A DNA stretch of 64,000 nucleotides, taken from assembly GCF_012223425.1 (NCBI RefSeq), contig NZ_CP038799.1, forward strand, positions 2,418,001 to 2,482,000, read 5' to 3'. A program made the position numbers and the translations under genes. The notes beneath the pieces were generated by a model. That model was not told the DNA's origin. It searched no databases and saw only the letters and a program-made list of their open reading frames with translations. Origin of the DNA: Mycolicibacterium frederiksbergense. Its GTDB lineage: Bacteria; Actinomycetota; Actinomycetes; Mycobacteriales; Mycobacteriaceae. Below are positions 52,595 to 61,872 of this stretch, piece after piece. Position 1 is the stretch's first letter. Every line of letters starts with the position of its first letter.

Positions 52595-53389
52595 TCAGCC
52601 GGCGGCCCGTTCGTCACGCCACGCGACCAGCGCCTCGGCGATCGACAGGTCGTAGTCGGGGCCGTTGACCCCGATGGTCAGCAGGGTGACTCCCAGGCCG
52701 ACGAGCGATTCGGCGCCGGCGAGCGCGGCCTCGACGCTCTTCTCCGGCACACCGGAGGACCGCTCGATCGCGGCCGGGTCGCGGCCGACGTCGGCGCAGT
52801 GCCCGTCGAGCACCTCGGCTAGGCCGGGGTAGGTGCTCGCGTCGGTGAAACCGTGCCAGATGTGCGCGTGCTCGGCGACAAGCCGCAGCGTCTTGCGCTT
52901 GCCCTGTCCGCCGATCAGGACCGGGATCTCGCGCAGCGGAGCAGGATTCAGCTTCGCCAGCCGGGACTCGATGCGCGGCAGCGCCGCCGCCAGGTCATCG
53001 AGACGCCCTCCCGCGGTACCGAACTCGTAGCCGTACTCGTCATAGTCCTTCTCCTTCCAGCCCGATCCGATGCCCAGGATCAGCCGGCCGCCGGAGATGT
53101 TGTCGACGGTGCGGGCCATGTCGGCGAGCAACTCCGGGTTGCGGTAGGAGTTGCAGGTGACCAGCGCGCCGATCTCGATGCGCGAGGTCTGCTCGGCCCA
53201 GGCGGCCAGCATGGTCCAGCACTCGTAGTGCGGGCCGTCGGGATCTCCGTACAGCGGAAAGAAGTGGTCCCAGTTGAACGCGACGTCGACCCCGATGTCC
53301 TCGCAGCGGCGCACCGCGTCGCGCACCTGACCGTATTCGGTCATGTGCTGGGGCTGGAGCTGGACACCGATGCGGATGGGAAGGCTCAT
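52595..53389 (-). CDS. LLM-class F420-dependent oxidoreductase (Rv0044c-like)
   Basis: A 264-aa luciferase-like oxidoreductase probably using coenzyme F420, which mycobacteria make. Typical segments are VAFNWDHFFPLYGDPDG, GALVTCNSYRNPELLADMAR and ILGIGSGWKEKDYDEYG. The start ATG 53389 (SLPIRIGVQLQPQHM) matches Rv0044c better than the GTG at 53398. The substrate is unknown. It precedes the GntR gene on the same strand. Confidence 0.92.
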   Translation of the reverse strand: MSLPIRIGVQLQPQHMTEYGQVRDAVRRCEDIGVDVAFNWDHFFPLYGDPDGPHYECWTMLAAWAEQTSRIEIGALVTCNSYRNPELLADMARTVDNISGGRLILGIGSGWKEKDYDEYGYEFGTAGGRLDDLAAALPRIESRLAKLNPAPLREIPVLIGGQGKRKTLRLVAEHAHIWHGFTDASTYPGLAEVLDGHCADVGRDPAAIERSSGVPEKSVEAALAGAESLVGLGVTLLTIGVNGPDYDLSIAEALVAWRDERAAG

Positions 53390-53436
53390 GTCTTCCACGT
53401 TATGCCTCAGGCGGGGTCGATGGTCGTCGCGTGCGC

Positions 53437-55506
53437 TCAGACGCCGATATCGCCGCCGTCACGCCACACCGCGACCACCGCGGGCCGGGCCGGGGCGTTG
53501 CCGCCGTCGGGCCAGTGAGACAGCGGGTTCTCAAGGCTGTAATCATCGCCCTCACCGGGGTGTTGGACGCTGACGGTGATCAGGTCGTCGGTGACGACGG
53601 GACCACAGGTCTCGGCGCCGACGGGGACGGTGAGGAACTGCTTGGTCTCACCGCGGCTCGGTCCGTCCAGCGCGACAGCGAACAGCCCGTCGTTACCCTC
53701 CAGTGCGTTGCCGTCGGTCGAGATCCACAGGTTGCCGTGGCTGTCGAAGGCGAGGTTGTCCGGGCAGGAGATCGGGCTGACCTTGGTCTTGTCGAAACCG
53801 CCGTAGTAGGTGTCGGCGGCGGCCGGGTCGCCGCACACCAGCAGCAGACCCCAGGTGAAGTCGGTACCCGCGTGGTTGTCGGTGAGCTCGAGCACCTGAC
53901 CGTTCTTGTTCTCGTTGCGGGGGTTGGCCGCGTCCACGGGGGCCGTGCCGTCGGTGCCGCGTTTGTCGTTGTTGGTCAGCGCGACGTACACCTTGCCGGT
54001 CTTCGGGTTCACGTCGAAATCCTCGGGCCGGTCCATCTTGGTGGCGCCGGCCTTGTCGGCGGCCAACCGGGTGAATACCGCGACGTCCTGCGGGGTGAAT
54101 CCGTCGACCAGGGCTTCGGCCTTGCCGTCGGGACCGGAGTGCAGCAGCGGAATCCAGGTGCCGGTGCCGGTGAACGCGCCGGTGGACGGCAGCTTGCCGG
54201 AACCGTCGATCTCGCCGGCCGGGATCTCGCTGGACAGCTTGGCGACGTACAGGGTGCCCTCGGACAGCAGCGTCATGTTGTGCGCCACCGCCTCTGCCCC
54301 GGTGCCGGGCTGCATCTTCTTGTCCGACACGAATTTGTACATGTAGTCGAAGCGTTCGTCGTCACCGGTGTAGACCACCACCGTCCCGTCGTCGGTGACG
54401 TGCACGTTGGCGCCCTCGTGCTTGAGCCGGCCCAGCGCGGAATGCTTGACCGGCACCGAGGTCGGGTTCCACGGGTCCAGTTCGATGACGTAACCGAACC
54501 GGTTCACCTCGTTGGGGGAGGCGGCCAGGTCGAAGCGCGGGTCGAATGTCTCCCACAGGTGCTCGGACGGTTCGGCGGCCACCCCGTAGCGGTCGGCCCG
54601 ATCGGCGTCGGGCAGCGGGGTGCCCTCCGCTGCGCCGAAGTACGCGTTGAAGTTCTCTTCGCCGGAAAGAATTGTGCCCCAGGGTGTTACGCCACCGGCG
54701 CAGTTGGCGAAGGTGCCGAGCACGGTCCGTCCGGTCGGGTCGGCGGGCGTCTTGACGGTATCGGCACCGGCGGCCGGGCCGCTGAGCGTGAACGGGGTAT
54801 CGGCGGTGATGCGGCGGTTGTAGCGGCCCAGAACCGGGCGCAGTCCGCCCTGGGGGCTGCGCTCCACCTCGACGACCGACAGGCCGACGGCGGCGATCTC
54901 GACGTCGAACTGTTCCCGGGTCGGAGCCTTGGCGTCGTAGTTGGGGAACATGAACTGCGGGCTGTTGTACTCGTGGTTGACGACCATCAGGTAACGGCCG
55001 GCCTGGCCCTGGATCGGCAGCAACGCGGCGAAGTCATTGTTGAAACCGAACTGCTGGCGCTGGGAGGCGCCGGTCTGTTTGGCGATGTCGAACACCGGTG
55101 CGCCGGGCAGAACCGGGTCGCCCCAGCCGATCACCACGCGCTGCTGGTATCCCGCCGGCACCACGACGGCGTCCTCGGTGTTGACGTCCACGCTGTCGAA
55201 GCGCATACCCGAAGGGGTCTCGGGGACCTCCGCCGGTGCGGTCGAAGTTTCGGTGGCAGCGGGCTTTTCGCCGGTGCTGCAGGCGGCCAGCGCAGTGCCC
55301 GCGCCGACGGCCAGGACGGCCACCCCACCCACGCGCAGCACATTGCGCCGCGACATCGCCTGCACGATATCGCCGAAGTACTCGTTGTCGCTGGTGTTGG
55401 GCGCGGGCTTGGAACACGCGTCACCGCACCGGTTGCGGCAGGTGATGTGCTGGCGCGACGACCGACCTTGATGCGCGACAAAGAGATTCAATGGGATGAG
55501 CGCCAT
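53437..55506 (-). CDS. phoX: PhoX family alkaline phosphatase, Tat-exported lipoprotein
   Basis: A 689-aa PhoX-type phosphatase that releases phosphate from organic esters using Ca2+ and Fe3+. The start ATG 55506 gives the family N-terminus (MALIPLNLFVAHQGRSSRQH, CRNRCGDAC, PNTSDNEYFGDI). A twin-arginine motif SRRNVLRVGG (52-61) is followed by a hydrophobic segment and a lipobox LAAC (Cys76), so it is likely Tat-exported and lipidated. Catalytic-domain blocks include GTILSGEENFNAYFG and NLAFDSHGNLWISTDG. It is divergent from the putative metalloprotease gene. PhoX genes usually respond to phosphate limitation. Confidence 0.93.
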   Translation of the reverse strand: MALIPLNLFVAHQGRSSRQHITCRNRCGDACSKPAPNTSDNEYFGDIVQAMSRRNVLRVGGVAVLAVGAGTALAACSTGEKPAATETSTAPAEVPETPSGMRFDSVDVNTEDAVVVPAGYQQRVVIGWGDPVLPGAPVFDIAKQTGASQRQQFGFNNDFAALLPIQGQAGRYLMVVNHEYNSPQFMFPNYDAKAPTREQFDVEIAAVGLSVVEVERSPQGGLRPVLGRYNRRITADTPFTLSGPAAGADTVKTPADPTGRTVLGTFANCAGGVTPWGTILSGEENFNAYFGAAEGTPLPDADRADRYGVAAEPSEHLWETFDPRFDLAASPNEVNRFGYVIELDPWNPTSVPVKHSALGRLKHEGANVHVTDDGTVVVYTGDDERFDYMYKFVSDKKMQPGTGAEAVAHNMTLLSEGTLYVAKLSSEIPAGEIDGSGKLPSTGAFTGTGTWIPLLHSGPDGKAEALVDGFTPQDVAVFTRLAADKAGATKMDRPEDFDVNPKTGKVYVALTNNDKRGTDGTAPVDAANPRNENKNGQVLELTDNHAGTDFTWGLLLVCGDPAAADTYYGGFDKTKVSPISCPDNLAFDSHGNLWISTDGNALEGNDGLFAVALDGPSRGETKQFLTVPVGAETCGPVVTDDLITVSVQHPGEGDDYSLENPLSHWPDGGNAPARPAVVAVWRDGGDIGV

Positions 55507-55729
55507 GGCTGCGGGAATCCTTCCACCTCGAACACCGGCGTGGGCTGGACGTCGGTTCGCCGGGAAAGCTACGGGAGCCGGACTAGCAGATGGCAACCAG
55601 AAGGTGAACGGCAGTTGACGGACTCACCTGTCCATCAAGCGCAATGTTTGCCGCGTCACGGAATTTGCTGCCGCCATGCGCCGTGGTCGTCTTATAGTCC
55701 CTGGATACCTATTGACGAAAGAGTCAAAT

Positions 55730-57379
55730 ATGTCGGTTCGTCGCGCTGAAGGATTCGCCGTCCGGCGCTGGCTGCAACTGGGTGCGGCCTCGGCCGGTCT
55801 CGGTGCCGCGCTATGGGGGTTCTCGGTCGCCGGCCCGCAGGCCGGCGTCGCGGCGGCGGACACCGGGGGCGCGTCTGCGGCGTCCTCGAGCTCGTCGTCT
55901 GACGGCACACGATCGGTGCGGTCCGTGCGGCCGGTCCGGTCGGCGGACGATCCACGGCGCACGCAGCGCTCGTCGGCCCTTGACGACGAAAAGGACACCG
56001 ATAGCGACGACGATGCCGATCTCGAGGCCGAACGCCCGGAGCGCGATGTCAGTGAGGCACCGACGGAAGCCGTCACCGAGACGGTGAACGTCCCGGCAGC
56101 ACAGCCCATCTCGACCCCTGCGCCCGCGCCGTCGCCCACCCGGTCATGGCAGAGCCCGTACCAGCGCTGGGTGGCCCGGTCGCTGGACGCCTGGACTACC
56201 GACAGCCTCGGCTGGATCGCATCACTGCAGACATCCGACCGCACCAAGGAGCAGCTGGAGGCGTCGTTCTTCACGATCCGCCGCACCTTCTTCAACCAGG
56301 CGCCCACCATCGACCCGGTCCAGATCAGCGGTGTCCTCGACGGCCCGGTCACCGGCACCCTGGGGGCCCACGACCCCGACGGGGACCGGCTGATCTACGT
56401 GCTGACCCGCGGGCCGAAATCGGGCACGGTGCACATCGACCGCGACGGCACCTTCACCTATACCCCCGGCGAGGATTTCGACGGGGTGGACGCCTTCCGG
56501 GTCACCGCCATCGACATCGGTTTCCACACCAATCTGCTCGAACCACTGCGGCCACTGGGCAGCAATCCGTTGCGGTCGTTGATCAATCAGGGTGCGGTGA
56601 CATTCGCCTTCAACTACACCGTGGGCGCCGAGAACTGGACCACCGAGCGCCGGGAAGCGTTGCAGCGTGCGGCCGATGCCTTGATCCTCTACTTCCGCGT
56701 GAAGAACCCGGTCACCCTGCGCTACGACGTGGAGGGCGAGGACGACCGTGACCCGCAGTCGTCCCTGGCCTCCGCGGGCAGCGACCCGGTGAGCGAGGAC
56801 CCCGGATTCTGGGACACCGTGGTTCAGCACAAATTGCTCACCGGTGTCGATGCGAACGGCGCTGCCGCCGATGGCGAGATCACCTGGAACTTCGGCTACG
56901 GCTGGGGGCTGGGCCAGGCGGTCGGAGCCGACGAGTACGACTTCCAATCCACGGCGATGCACGAGTTGCTGCACTCGTTCGGATTCCTGTCGGGGATCGG
57001 GGACGCCGGTGACAACGAGGGCCGGAACTGGGTGATTCTGGACCGATTCGTTGTGACGGCTGCCGGCGACCGCCCTATTGGCCGAAACTTCCTGTGGGAC
57101 AGTGATTTCGATGGCTACCTGGTTGGGCAGGACGGTGGCCTGTACTTCTCGGGGCGGAACGCGGTTGCCGCCTACGGCGGCTTCGTTCCGCTGTACTACC
57201 CGTCTCCGTGGGAGCCGGGCAGCTCGGCCCACCACACCGACGACATCACCTTCGCCGGCGAGGACCAGCTGCTGATGAACGCCATGACCGGCACCGGCCT
57301 GGGCGTCCGGGTGCTCAGCGCGCTCGAGGTCGGCATGCTGCGCGACCTCGGCTATCTCGTGGTGCCGGTCAGCCGCTGA
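55730..57379 (+). CDS. Secreted putative zinc protease with cadherin-like/VCBS segment
   Basis: A 549-aa exported protein. A signal-like segment is at 14-43 (LQLGAASAGLGAALWGFSVA). A Ser/Asp/Glu/Pro-rich stretch covers about 45-150. A cadherin-like repeat follows at about 205-275 (LGAHDPDGDRLIYVLTRGPK, FTYTPGEDFDGVDAFRV). The zinc motif is HELLHSFGF, with H411, E412 and H415; the residue ten places after the first His, where metzincins have His or Asp, is Ser421. It is therefore not a canonical metzincin, and activity is unproven. The start ATG 55730 is chosen over the upstream frame for its signal sequence. Confidence 0.75.
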   Translation: MSVRRAEGFAVRRWLQLGAASAGLGAALWGFSVAGPQAGVAAADTGGASAASSSSSSDGTRSVRSVRPVRSADDPRRTQRSSALDDEKDTDSDDDADLEAERPERDVSEAPTEAVTETVNVPAAQPISTPAPAPSPTRSWQSPYQRWVARSLDAWTTDSLGWIASLQTSDRTKEQLEASFFTIRRTFFNQAPTIDPVQISGVLDGPVTGTLGAHDPDGDRLIYVLTRGPKSGTVHIDRDGTFTYTPGEDFDGVDAFRVTAIDIGFHTNLLEPLRPLGSNPLRSLINQGAVTFAFNYTVGAENWTTERREALQRAADALILYFRVKNPVTLRYDVEGEDDRDPQSSLASAGSDPVSEDPGFWDTVVQHKLLTGVDANGAAADGEITWNFGYGWGLGQAVGADEYDFQSTAMHELLHSFGFLSGIGDAGDNEGRNWVILDRFVVTAAGDRPIGRNFLWDSDFDGYLVGQDGGLYFSGRNAVAAYGGFVPLYYPSPWEPGSSAHHTDDITFAGEDQLLMNAMTGTGLGVRVLSALEVGMLRDLGYLVVPVSR

Positions 57380-58286
57380 CGACGCCGCGCAGGATCTCGA
57401 TCAGCTTGCGCGGCTGATCGCCCTGCACCGAGTGGCCGGCCCCCTCCACGACATGGGTCTGCCGGAAGCCGGGTGCACCGTCGGCGAACGCAGCGGCGTC
57501 CTCGTCGTTGACGAAGAACGAGTTCGCGCCGCGCACCAGCGTGGTCGGCATGGTGATGGCGGGGACGTCCTCCCACAGGCCGGTGAAGGATTCCGGCATG
57601 CCCTCGGTCTTGTCGGTGGCGCCCCGGCGAATGGTGTCATACCGCCAGGTCCAGGTGCCGTCATCGAGGCGTTTGGCGTTGTGGAACACGCCGCGGCGCA
57701 ACGAGTTCCGGTCGCGGTGCGGGGCTGCAGCGACGGTCACGTCGAGCATCGCCGCAAACGACGGGAAGGTGCGCTCACCCTGCACCAGGGCGACCGCACC
57801 GAGCTGGGCCTTCGACATCTGCTCGTGCCGTTCGGGTGCCGACGGGGTGACGTCGACGAGCACCAGTTCGGGCACCAGCGCCGGTTCGGTGGCCGCGATC
57901 CGCAGCGCGGTCAGGCCGCCCAGCGACATGCCGACCACAAGCCGGGCGTCGGCGGCGTGCTCGCGCAGCACGGGTTTGACGGTTTCGGCGTTGAGCTTGG
58001 GACCGTAGTCCCCGTCCTCACGCCAGGCCGAGCGGCCGTGCCCGGGGAGGTCGATGGCCAGCGCGGGCAGCCCAAGTCCGAGGATGACGGTGTCCCAGGT
58101 GTGCGCGTTCTGGCCGCCGCCGTGCAGGAACACCACCGCCGGCGACTCCGCACCCCACCTGACGGCGCTGATCTCGCCGAGGTCGAGCCGCTGCGCCGGG
58201 GGAACCTCGGTCACCCCGGCCTGTTCGGCGTTCTCGTGGAGCAGGGCGAATTCGTCGAGGTCCAATAGTTCGTCATCGGAGACCAT
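57369..58286 (-). CDS. Alpha/beta hydrolase (Rv0045c-like esterase)
   Basis: A 305-aa serine hydrolase. The oxyanion-hole motif is HGGG (55-58), the nucleophile elbow is GMSLGG with Ser121, and the catalytic Asp and His are expected near the C-terminus (GAGHSVQGD holds the His). Rv0045c, the likely counterpart, is a mycobacterial esterase. The N-terminal extension MVSDDELLDLDEFALLHENA is polar, and there is no signal peptide. Its stop overlaps the 3' end of the convergent protease gene by 11 bp. Confidence 0.92.
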   Translation of the reverse strand: MVSDDELLDLDEFALLHENAEQAGVTEVPPAQRLDLGEISAVRWGAESPAVVFLHGGGQNAHTWDTVILGLGLPALAIDLPGHGRSAWREDGDYGPKLNAETVKPVLREHAADARLVVGMSLGGLTALRIAATEPALVPELVLVDVTPSAPERHEQMSKAQLGAVALVQGERTFPSFAAMLDVTVAAAPHRDRNSLRRGVFHNAKRLDDGTWTWRYDTIRRGATDKTEGMPESFTGLWEDVPAITMPTTLVRGANSFFVNDEDAAAFADGAPGFRQTHVVEGAGHSVQGDQPRKLIEILRGVVSG

Positions 58287-58325
58287 CAGCCGACTGTATA
58301 GAACGCAGTCTCGTGGGTGGCACAG

Positions 58326-58997
58326 TCACCCGAAGACGAGATCCGGCGGCGGCGGGTGGGCGAATATCGCCGGCACGACGAACGTCTTCACGTAGCGCCG
58401 CGCCGTGTCGGGAGCTTCTGATCCGGGGACGATGCCGACCAGCAGCGTGAGTGCGGTCGTCATCAGGAAGGTCGCGATATCACCGGGGTCGAGCCCCGGG
58501 CGGAACACGGAGTCGGAGTGTTCGGCGATGGCCGCCACGAGTTGCTCGATCTGTTCGGGGAGGCCGCTGGCGTTGGCGATCAGGTTGGCGATGGTGCCGT
58601 CCTCGGTCTGCTCGGACAGCGTCATCAGCAGCGGGTCGTGGATCAGCTCGGTAGAGACGATCACCAGGCTTTCCACCAGAAGTGTTGCCAGGTCCGTCGT
58701 TTCGGGTAGGCGCTGCAGTATGGCGGCTTGGTGTACGCCGGTTCTGCGGCGGACGAGCGCTGCCAGCAGCTTCTTCCGATTGGGGAAGTGCTGGTAGATG
58801 GCCGCGCGGGAGTATCCGGCCCGTGCGGCGATGCTGTCCATCGTCGAGGCCTGGAACCCGCGGTCCAGGATCTGCTCCTCGGCGGCATCCATGAGAGCGG
58901 TCCGGGCTTCTTCGGCGGACTTGCCGCCTCCCACGGGTCTGCCGCGGGTACGGCGCGGGGGAGTGGCTGACACGGTCCGTCCTGGGGTCGACGACAT
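58326..58997 (-). CDS. TetR family transcriptional regulator
   Basis: A 223-aa TetR-type regulator. The helix-turn-helix region reads ILDRGFQASTMDSIAARAGY then SRAAIYQHFPNRKKLLAALV. The start is ATG 58997 (SSTPGRTVSATPPRRTRGRP); GTG 59012 is possible, and the open frame to 59612 is read-through. It is divergent from the exported hydrolase gene across 118 bp containing AT-rich symmetric DNA, so control of that gene and itself is likely. Confidence 0.93.
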   Translation of the reverse strand: MSSTPGRTVSATPPRRTRGRPVGGGKSAEEARTALMDAAEEQILDRGFQASTMDSIAARAGYSRAAIYQHFPNRKKLLAALVRRRTGVHQAAILQRLPETTDLATLLVESLVIVSTELIHDPLLMTLSEQTEDGTIANLIANASGLPEQIEQLVAAIAEHSDSVFRPGLDPGDIATFLMTTALTLLVGIVPGSEAPDTARRYVKTFVVPAIFAHPPPPDLVFG

Positions 58998-59039
58998 CTC
59001 AGTATGCCGCACGGGCAGCTCCCCGGACGGCCCGGAGCC

Positions 59040-59075
59040 AATATATAGACGCCGGGCAGTATATGTATATATATT
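59040..59075. promoter_or_regulatory. AT-rich symmetric region between TetR and hydrolase genes
   Basis: AATATATA (59040-59047) and TATATATT (59068-59075) form inverted arms 20 bp apart in an otherwise GC-rich window. It likely contains the divergent promoters and perhaps the TetR operator. The arms are low-complexity, so symmetry alone is weak evidence. Confidence 0.4.
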
Positions 59076-59115
59076 AGCGGCGCGCGGCGACGGTGCCGCC
59101 GGAGGGAGGGGTGCG

Positions 59116-60669
59116 ATGAGATATCGCGGGGGAGCACTGATCGTGGCCTGTTGGCTGTCGGCGATCACCATGTCGGGCATCGCGCTCGCGGTGGCGCCGC
59201 CGGCGTCGGCCGCCCCGGATTCGACGTCCGGGCAATCGGATTCGGCGACCGAAAGCCGCCGCGACGCCGAGCCCGGGGCGGGAGCCTCCACGAGCGAGGC
59301 GGCGGAGAAGGCGCCTTCCTCTCCTCGCGCGGGTAAGCGTGAGCAGCGGGTCGCACCGGCAGCGGCGGTCATGCCGCGGAAGAAGCCGCGCAGCGCTACG
59401 GCACCTGATCGCCTGACCGAACCGCAGCGCCAGAGGGCGACTGCCACAATTGCTCCCGCCGAGATCGACACCCCGAAGAACACCCTGGACACCCCTGAGG
59501 TGGCCGCCGCGCCGACAGCCGTATCGACAACGGCGATCGACTCGCAGGCCGCGATCACACCGAAGGCCGTCGTGCCGCCACCCCCACGCCGGCCGTCGCT
59601 GGTCGATCTCATCGGGTCGGTGGTGCTGAACGTCGTGGTGGGCGCGATTCAGCTCGCGGACGGACCGCCGGTGTTGCCGCCTGGCTCCACTGTCACCGTG
59701 GGCACGTCGAGATTGAAGGTGCCGGTGGGCGACGGTCGGACCGTGCAGGCCGACTGGTATTTCCCCAAGGATGCCGACGAATCCACCAGGCTCGTCTATC
59801 TACAGCACGGCTTCCTGGCCAGCGGGCCGATGTACAGCTACACGGCGGCCAGGCTCGCCGAACGGACCAACAGCATCGTGGTGGCGCCATCCCTCTCGTC
59901 GAACTTCCTGGATCCCCGCGCGGCGTGGGTCGGCGGTGCCCCGATGCAGCGGGCGGTGGCCGAGCTGTTCACCGGGGACCGGGAAGCTCTGGTACTCAGC
60001 GCAAGTGCTGCCGCAGGCACCTCGGTGACGCTGCCGCAGAAGTTCGTCCTGGTGGGCCATTCCGCGGGAGGCACGCTGGTCACCTCGGCAGCCGGGCACC
60101 TGGCCGACAACGGTGGAATCGCCGATCTGGTCGGCGTCGTCATGCTCGACGGTGTCGAGCCGTCTGGATCACGCGCGGTGGAGACGGCGCTGGCCAAGCT
60201 CACCGGCGTCAATGATCGCCCGGTCTATCTGATCTCGTCGCAGCGCTACTTCTGGAGCCGTGGCGGCGACATGGCCGACAAGCTGGGTGCGGCGCGCCCG
60301 GACCGGTTCAACGGTGTCAGCCTGGAAGGCGGTTGGCACAGCGATTATCTGTACGGTGGCAATCCGCTGATCCAGCGCGCACAGTATCTGATCACCGGCG
60401 TCTCCGCGAAACGGAATGTTGCTGCGGCCGAAGAAATTTCGGCCGATTGGATCAATGACCTGTTCGCCTGCAGCCGGTCCGAGGGCATCTACGGCGCTGC
60501 CGGCCAGAGCTTTTCGATCGCGACCCCGGACGGTACCGCGACGGCCGTGGTGCTGCCGCTGGGTCCGGCGCACCGCACCCCCCTCCAGCGCCTGGTCGAC
60601 GGGTTCTTCACGGTGATCTTCGACTGGGCCGGCAGGAACGTGTTCGTCTACGAGCCGCTGGAGGTCTGA
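59116..60669 (+). CDS. Secreted alpha/beta hydrolase with long disordered N-terminus
   Basis: A 517-aa exported protein. The signal peptide is 1-32 (ALIVACWLSAITMSGIALAV, ending PASAA). Residues about 33-170 are Ala/Pro/Ser/Glu-rich and probably disordered or wall-spanning. The hydrolase domain follows, with LQHGF as the oxyanion segment and LVGHSAGG with nucleophile Ser316. The start ATG 59116 has GGAGGGAGGGG just upstream. Substrate unknown; the TetR neighbour probably controls it. Confidence 0.85.
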   Translation: MRYRGGALIVACWLSAITMSGIALAVAPPASAAPDSTSGQSDSATESRRDAEPGAGASTSEAAEKAPSSPRAGKREQRVAPAAAVMPRKKPRSATAPDRLTEPQRQRATATIAPAEIDTPKNTLDTPEVAAAPTAVSTTAIDSQAAITPKAVVPPPPRRPSLVDLIGSVVLNVVVGAIQLADGPPVLPPGSTVTVGTSRLKVPVGDGRTVQADWYFPKDADESTRLVYLQHGFLASGPMYSYTAARLAERTNSIVVAPSLSSNFLDPRAAWVGGAPMQRAVAELFTGDREALVLSASAAAGTSVTLPQKFVLVGHSAGGTLVTSAAGHLADNGGIADLVGVVMLDGVEPSGSRAVETALAKLTGVNDRPVYLISSQRYFWSRGGDMADKLGAARPDRFNGVSLEGGWHSDYLYGGNPLIQRAQYLITGVSAKRNVAAAEEISADWINDLFACSRSEGIYGAAGQSFSIATPDGTATAVVLPLGPAHRTPLQRLVDGFFTVIFDWAGRNVFVYEPLEV

Positions 60670-60681
60670 CCGCACCGACGA

Positions 60682-60724
60682 CTGCACCCACCGCCGTGAC
60701 TTCGAGGTCGGGCGGTGGGTGCAG
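60682..60724. terminator. Perfect 14-bp hairpin between convergent genes
   Basis: CTGCACCCACCGCC and its exact complement GGCGGTGGGTGCAG are separated by 15 nt, in the 72-bp gap between the hydrolase stop and the ino1 stop. Position and stability fit a bidirectional terminator. Confidence 0.75.
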
Positions 60725-60741
60725 TTGCACGGCGTGCCGGA

Positions 60742-61842
60742 TCAGCCCTCGATGAAGGCTTCCAGCTGGGTGCGGGCGACATCGTCGGCCAGCTGCTCCG
60801 GCGGGCTCTTCATCAGGTAGGCCGAGGCCGGCAGGATCGGGCCGCCCAGGCCACGGTCCAGGGCGATCTTCGCGGCGCGCACGGCGTCGATGATGATGCC
60901 TGCCGAGTTAGGGGAGTCCCAGACCTCGAGCTTGTACTCCAGGTTCAGCGGCACGTCACCGAAGGCGCGGCCCTCCAGGCGGACGTAGGCCCACTTGCGG
61001 TCATCGAGCCAGGCGACGTAATCCGACGGGCCGATGTGCACGTTCTTGTCGTACACCTTGTCGGCCAGCGAGCCGGTCAGGTTGCTGGTGACGGCCTGGG
61101 TCTTGGACACCTTCTTGGACTCCAGGCGCTCACGCTCGAGCATGTTCTTGAAGTCCATGTTGCCGCCGACGTTGAGCTGGTAGGTGCGGTCCAGGGTGAC
61201 GCCGCGATCCTCGAACAGCTTGGCCATCACGCGGTGGGTGATGGTGGCGCCGACCTGGCTCTTGATGTCGTCACCGACGATCGGCACACCGGCATCGGTG
61301 AACTTCTTGGCCCACACCGGGTCCGAGGCGATGAACACCGGCAGCGCGTTGACGAACGCGACCTTGGCGTCGATGGCGCACTGGGCGTAGAACTTGTCGG
61401 CCTCTTCGGAACCGACGGGCAGGTAGGACACCAGCACGTCGACCTTGGCGTCCTTGAGGACCTTCACGACGTCGACCGGGTCGGCGTCGGAGACCTCGAT
61501 GGTCTCGGAGTAGTACTTGCCGATGCCGTCGAGGGTCGGTCCGCGCTGCACGATGATGTCGGTCGGCGGCACGTCGGCGATCTTGATGGTGTTGTTCTCC
61601 GAGGCGCCGATGGCCTCGGACAGGTCGAAGCCGACCTTCTTGGCGTCCACGTCGAACGCGGCGACGAACTTCACGTCGCGGACGTGGTACGGCCCGAACT
61701 TCACGTGCATCAAGCCGGGCACATTGGTGTTCTCGTCCGCGTCGCGGTAGTACTGCACACCCTGGACCAAGGAGGACGCGCAGTTGCCGACTCCGACAAT
61801 CGCGACCCTGACTTCGGTGGACTCAGGCTTCGACATGGTCAT
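60742..61842 (-). CDS. ino1: Inositol-3-phosphate synthase
   Basis: A 366-aa NAD+-dependent enzyme converting glucose 6-phosphate to inositol 3-phosphate, the precursor of phosphatidylinositol, mycothiol and lipoarabinomannan. The Rossmann motif is [16 protein letters not shown] (12-27). Further conserved parts are [40 protein letters not shown] and [20 protein letters not shown]. It corresponds to Rv0046c. The start is ATG 61842; AGGAGA lies 8 nt upstream. The padR gene is 30 bp upstream on the same strand. Confidence 0.97.
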   Translation of the reverse strand: MTMSKPESTEVRVAIVGVGNCASSLVQGVQYYRDADENTNVPGLMHVKFGPYHVRDVKFVAAFDVDAKKVGFDLSEAIGASENNTIKIADVPPTDIIVQRGPTLDGIGKYYSETIEVSDADPVDVVKVLKDAKVDVLVSYLPVGSEEADKFYAQCAIDAKVAFVNALPVFIASDPVWAKKFTDAGVPIVGDDIKSQVGATITHRVMAKLFEDRGVTLDRTYQLNVGGNMDFKNMLERERLESKKVSKTQAVTSNLTGSLADKVYDKNVHIGPSDYVAWLDDRKWAYVRLEGRAFGDVPLNLEYKLEVWDSPNSAGIIIDAVRAAKIALDRGLGGPILPASAYLMKSPPEQLADDVARTQLEAFIEG

Positions 61843-61872
61843 TCTCCTTTGGATCCTCGTGCTCGGTGGTGT

